From contig CALDFS010000368.1 of the NCBI GenBank assembly GCA_937942105.1, positions 1 to 15,848 on the forward strand: a DNA stretch of 15,848 nucleotides. Direction: 5' to 3'. This document shows, in pieces, positions 15,218 through 15,848 of the stretch. Both the position numbers and the translations under genes were made by a program. Each line of letters opens with the position of its first letter. Positions within the stretch are counted from its first letter, which is position 1. This stretch comes from an uncultured Ruminococcus sp. Its GTDB lineage: Bacteria > Bacillota > Clostridia > Oscillospirales > Ruminococcaceae. The notes below the pieces were generated by a model. It was not told the DNA's origin, searched no databases, and saw only the letters and a list, made by a program, of their open reading frames with translations.

Positions 15218-15263
15218 TGGTTGCGGGGGAAGGACTTGAACCAACGACCTCCGGGTTATGAGG
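15218..15263 (-). pseudogene. 3' fragment of an initiator tRNA (tRNA-fMet), likely attachment-site core
   Basis: Read on the minus strand, the fragment starts in the anticodon loop (CTCATAA, anticodon CAT at 15260-15258), continues through CCCGG, the variable loop, TTCAAGT and CCCCCGCAACCA, and so matches the 3' half of bacterial tRNA-fMet. The 5' half and the 5' strand of the anticodon stem are absent: the sequence before the loop is unrelated. The T stem (GTTGG against CCTTC) has two mismatches. It cannot be a working tRNA. A break inside the anticodon loop with an intact 3' end is what integration of a mobile element into a tRNA gene leaves behind. Confidence 0.8.
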
Positions 15264-15357
15264 TAACTTTTTACGTCTTTTCCATATAATAACTTTTCTA
15301 TATTGGCACAATTGAATCACTTTAGGAAGCTAAAATTATACTATAAAAAACACTGTT

Positions 15358-15373
15358 CTGATTTGACCTGATT
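15358..15373. repeat. Right copy of the 16-bp inverted repeat
   Basis: CTGATTTGACCTGATT is the exact reverse complement of 15035-15050. The two copies bracket the tRNA fragment and its terminator. Confidence 0.6.
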
Positions 15374-15387
15374 GTGTGCAAGCTGGT

Positions 15388-15405
15388 TGGGGTATTACTG
15401 GGGTA
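15388..15405. repeat. TGGGGTA pair, right of the tRNA fragment
   Basis: Copies at 15388-15394 and 15399-15405 have the same 11-bp spacing and orientation as the left pair. In both places GGT or its equivalent precedes the first copy, which supports common origin as integrase-binding arms. Confidence 0.5.
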
Positions 15406-15445
15406 AAAGATTAGATTACGATATACTATTTTCAGCAGTGTGCAA

Positions 15446-15487
15446 TCAGCACATAGGTAAGTCCGGAATGTCAGCACATAGGTAAGT
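15446..15487. repeat. Two 17-bp direct repeats at the insertion-sequence end
   Basis: TCAGCACATAGGTAAGT occurs at 15446-15462 and again at 15471-15487, 25 bp apart. A shorter word, GTAAGCCAA, then repeats at 15503-15511 and 15516-15524. Repeats of GTAAG words at a transposon tip fit transposase-binding sites. Confidence 0.75.
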
Positions 15488-15543
15488 GCAACAGAAAGTG
15501 AAGTAAGCCAAAAGGGTAAGCCAAGCGGCATATGGAAGCCATC

Positions 15544-15571
15544 CCATCCCCGCCCCTAGGGGCGGGGATGG
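15544..15571. repeat. Perfect 28-bp GC-rich palindrome
   Basis: Arms of 14 bp (CCATCCCCGCCCCT and its complement) meet with no spacer. It lies 13 bp past the transposase stop codon. No T run follows, so a classical terminator is unlikely, although the hairpin could still block transcription leaving or entering the element. Confidence 0.85.
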
Positions 15572-15584
15572 CGCAAGGCGGTGC

Positions 15585-15848
15585 CTACTTAGATTTTAAA
15601 CTATCAAGCGGATAAAAGCAAACGAAGCTCATATCAAGTGTTCCTAAGAGAAAATCTGCCAAGTAAACCTCGTAGGTATTCTGCTCTTTCAAGGGCTTTA
15701 GCCCAACCTGTAACCCATAAAGTGAGGAGCCTATTGACACCCTTACCGAACCGACAGATATCTCGCCTGTTCCAAGCACCTTTCTTGCAAGAAATCCTAT
15801 GGGATAATCAATCTCATCATAGTCTCCGATGTACTTTCTCGGCGAAGG
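15585..15848 (-). CDS. IS481-family transposase, C-terminal 87 residues
   Basis: The frame is open from the window edge to a stop at 15585. It starts PSPRKY, continues with a YP-containing segment and a beta-rich tail (GEISVGSVRVSIG, GLQVGLKPL, YEVYLADFLLGTLD). This matches my memory of the IS481 transposase tail: PSPR, then YP, RRV, a G-x-I strand, L-x-G-x-x-VGL and LG-x-xD. The DDE catalytic core would lie to the right of the window. The stop is followed by the GC palindrome and end repeats, as expected at an insertion-sequence terminus. Whether the copy is intact cannot be told here. Confidence 0.72.
   Translation of the reverse strand, partial: PSPRKYIGDYDEIDYPIGFLARKVLGTGEISVGSVRVSIGSSLYGLQVGLKPLKEQNTYEVYLADFLLGTLDMSFVCFYPLDSLKSK

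Larger units (their letters stand above)
15439..15848 (-). mobile_element. End of an IS481-type insertion sequence (runs off the right edge)
   Basis: The transposase C-terminus (15585-15848) plus about 145 bp of repeat-rich end DNA form one end of an insertion sequence. I place the end near TGTGC at 15439, because IS481 ends usually begin with TG and the repeat-bearing end DNA starts there. The other end is outside the window, so the boundary is approximate. Confidence 0.6.

Noticed and set aside
15218..15263. Functional tRNA gene
   Set aside because: Only the 3' part from the anticodon loop is present, the 5' half is missing, and the T stem has two mismatches.
15042..15531. Two short minus-strand frames over the tRNA fragment and repeats
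   Set aside because: They read through the tRNA fragment, terminator and TGGGGTA repeats, which explain their sequence; neither has a ribosome site or a protein-like composition.

Overview
The window looks like chromosomal DNA of an AT-rich gut Clostridium-class bacterium, most likely Oscillospiraceae/Ruminococcus-like. Supporting signs are strong AGGAGG ribosome sites, Hanks-type kinases with PASTA and FHA partners, cysteine-repeat surface proteins with an NPNSG-type anchor, and a compact Xer-like recombinase. This taxonomic guess comes from gene style only.

Positions 1-13214 hold nine co-directional minus-strand genes with short gaps, probably one long operon. In transcription order they are: a secreted, probably wall-anchored protein with cysteine-pair repeats (13214-11820); a membrane pseudokinase with PASTA and BIg2-like outer domains (11811-9571); a DUF975-like membrane protein with a C-terminal FHA domain (9509-8310); a small soluble FHA protein (8289-7714); a PP2C phosphatase with a zinc ribbon and a kinase N-lobe-like segment (7637-6390); an active-looking, tail-anchored Ser/Thr kinase (6363-5305); a subtilisin-family lipoprotein (about 5291-2706); a transmembrane PP2C phosphatase with an external cysteine-rich tail (about 2608-371); and the N-lobe of a second kinase cut by the window edge (299-1). 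Together they form a phospho-Ser/Thr signalling cassette with writers, erasers and readers inside the cell, and sensor-like or protease parts outside.

Positions 13215-13902 are non-coding and hold the most interesting structure. Two 22-bp inverted repeats (13640-13661 and 13889-13910) bound a segment carrying a bidirectional terminator and a near-consensus extended -10 promoter. The promoter now points right, away from the operon and antisense to the adjacent tyrosine recombinase (14736-13903), whose last codons lie inside the right repeat. Inversion would aim it at the whole cassette. I read this as an invertible promoter (phase-variation switch) in the OFF orientation, with the recombinase as its probable invertase. 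A weaker candidate promoter nearer the operon (13358-13329) means OFF may be low rather than zero expression.

Positions 14737-15848 are a mobile-element scar zone. They contain the recombinase promoter, a 46-bp 3' fragment of an initiator tRNA with its terminator, paired TGGGGTA repeats and a 16-bp inverted repeat resembling integrase arm sites, and the end of an IS481-type insertion sequence (transposase C-terminus, 17-bp end repeats and a perfect 28-bp GC palindrome) running off the right edge.
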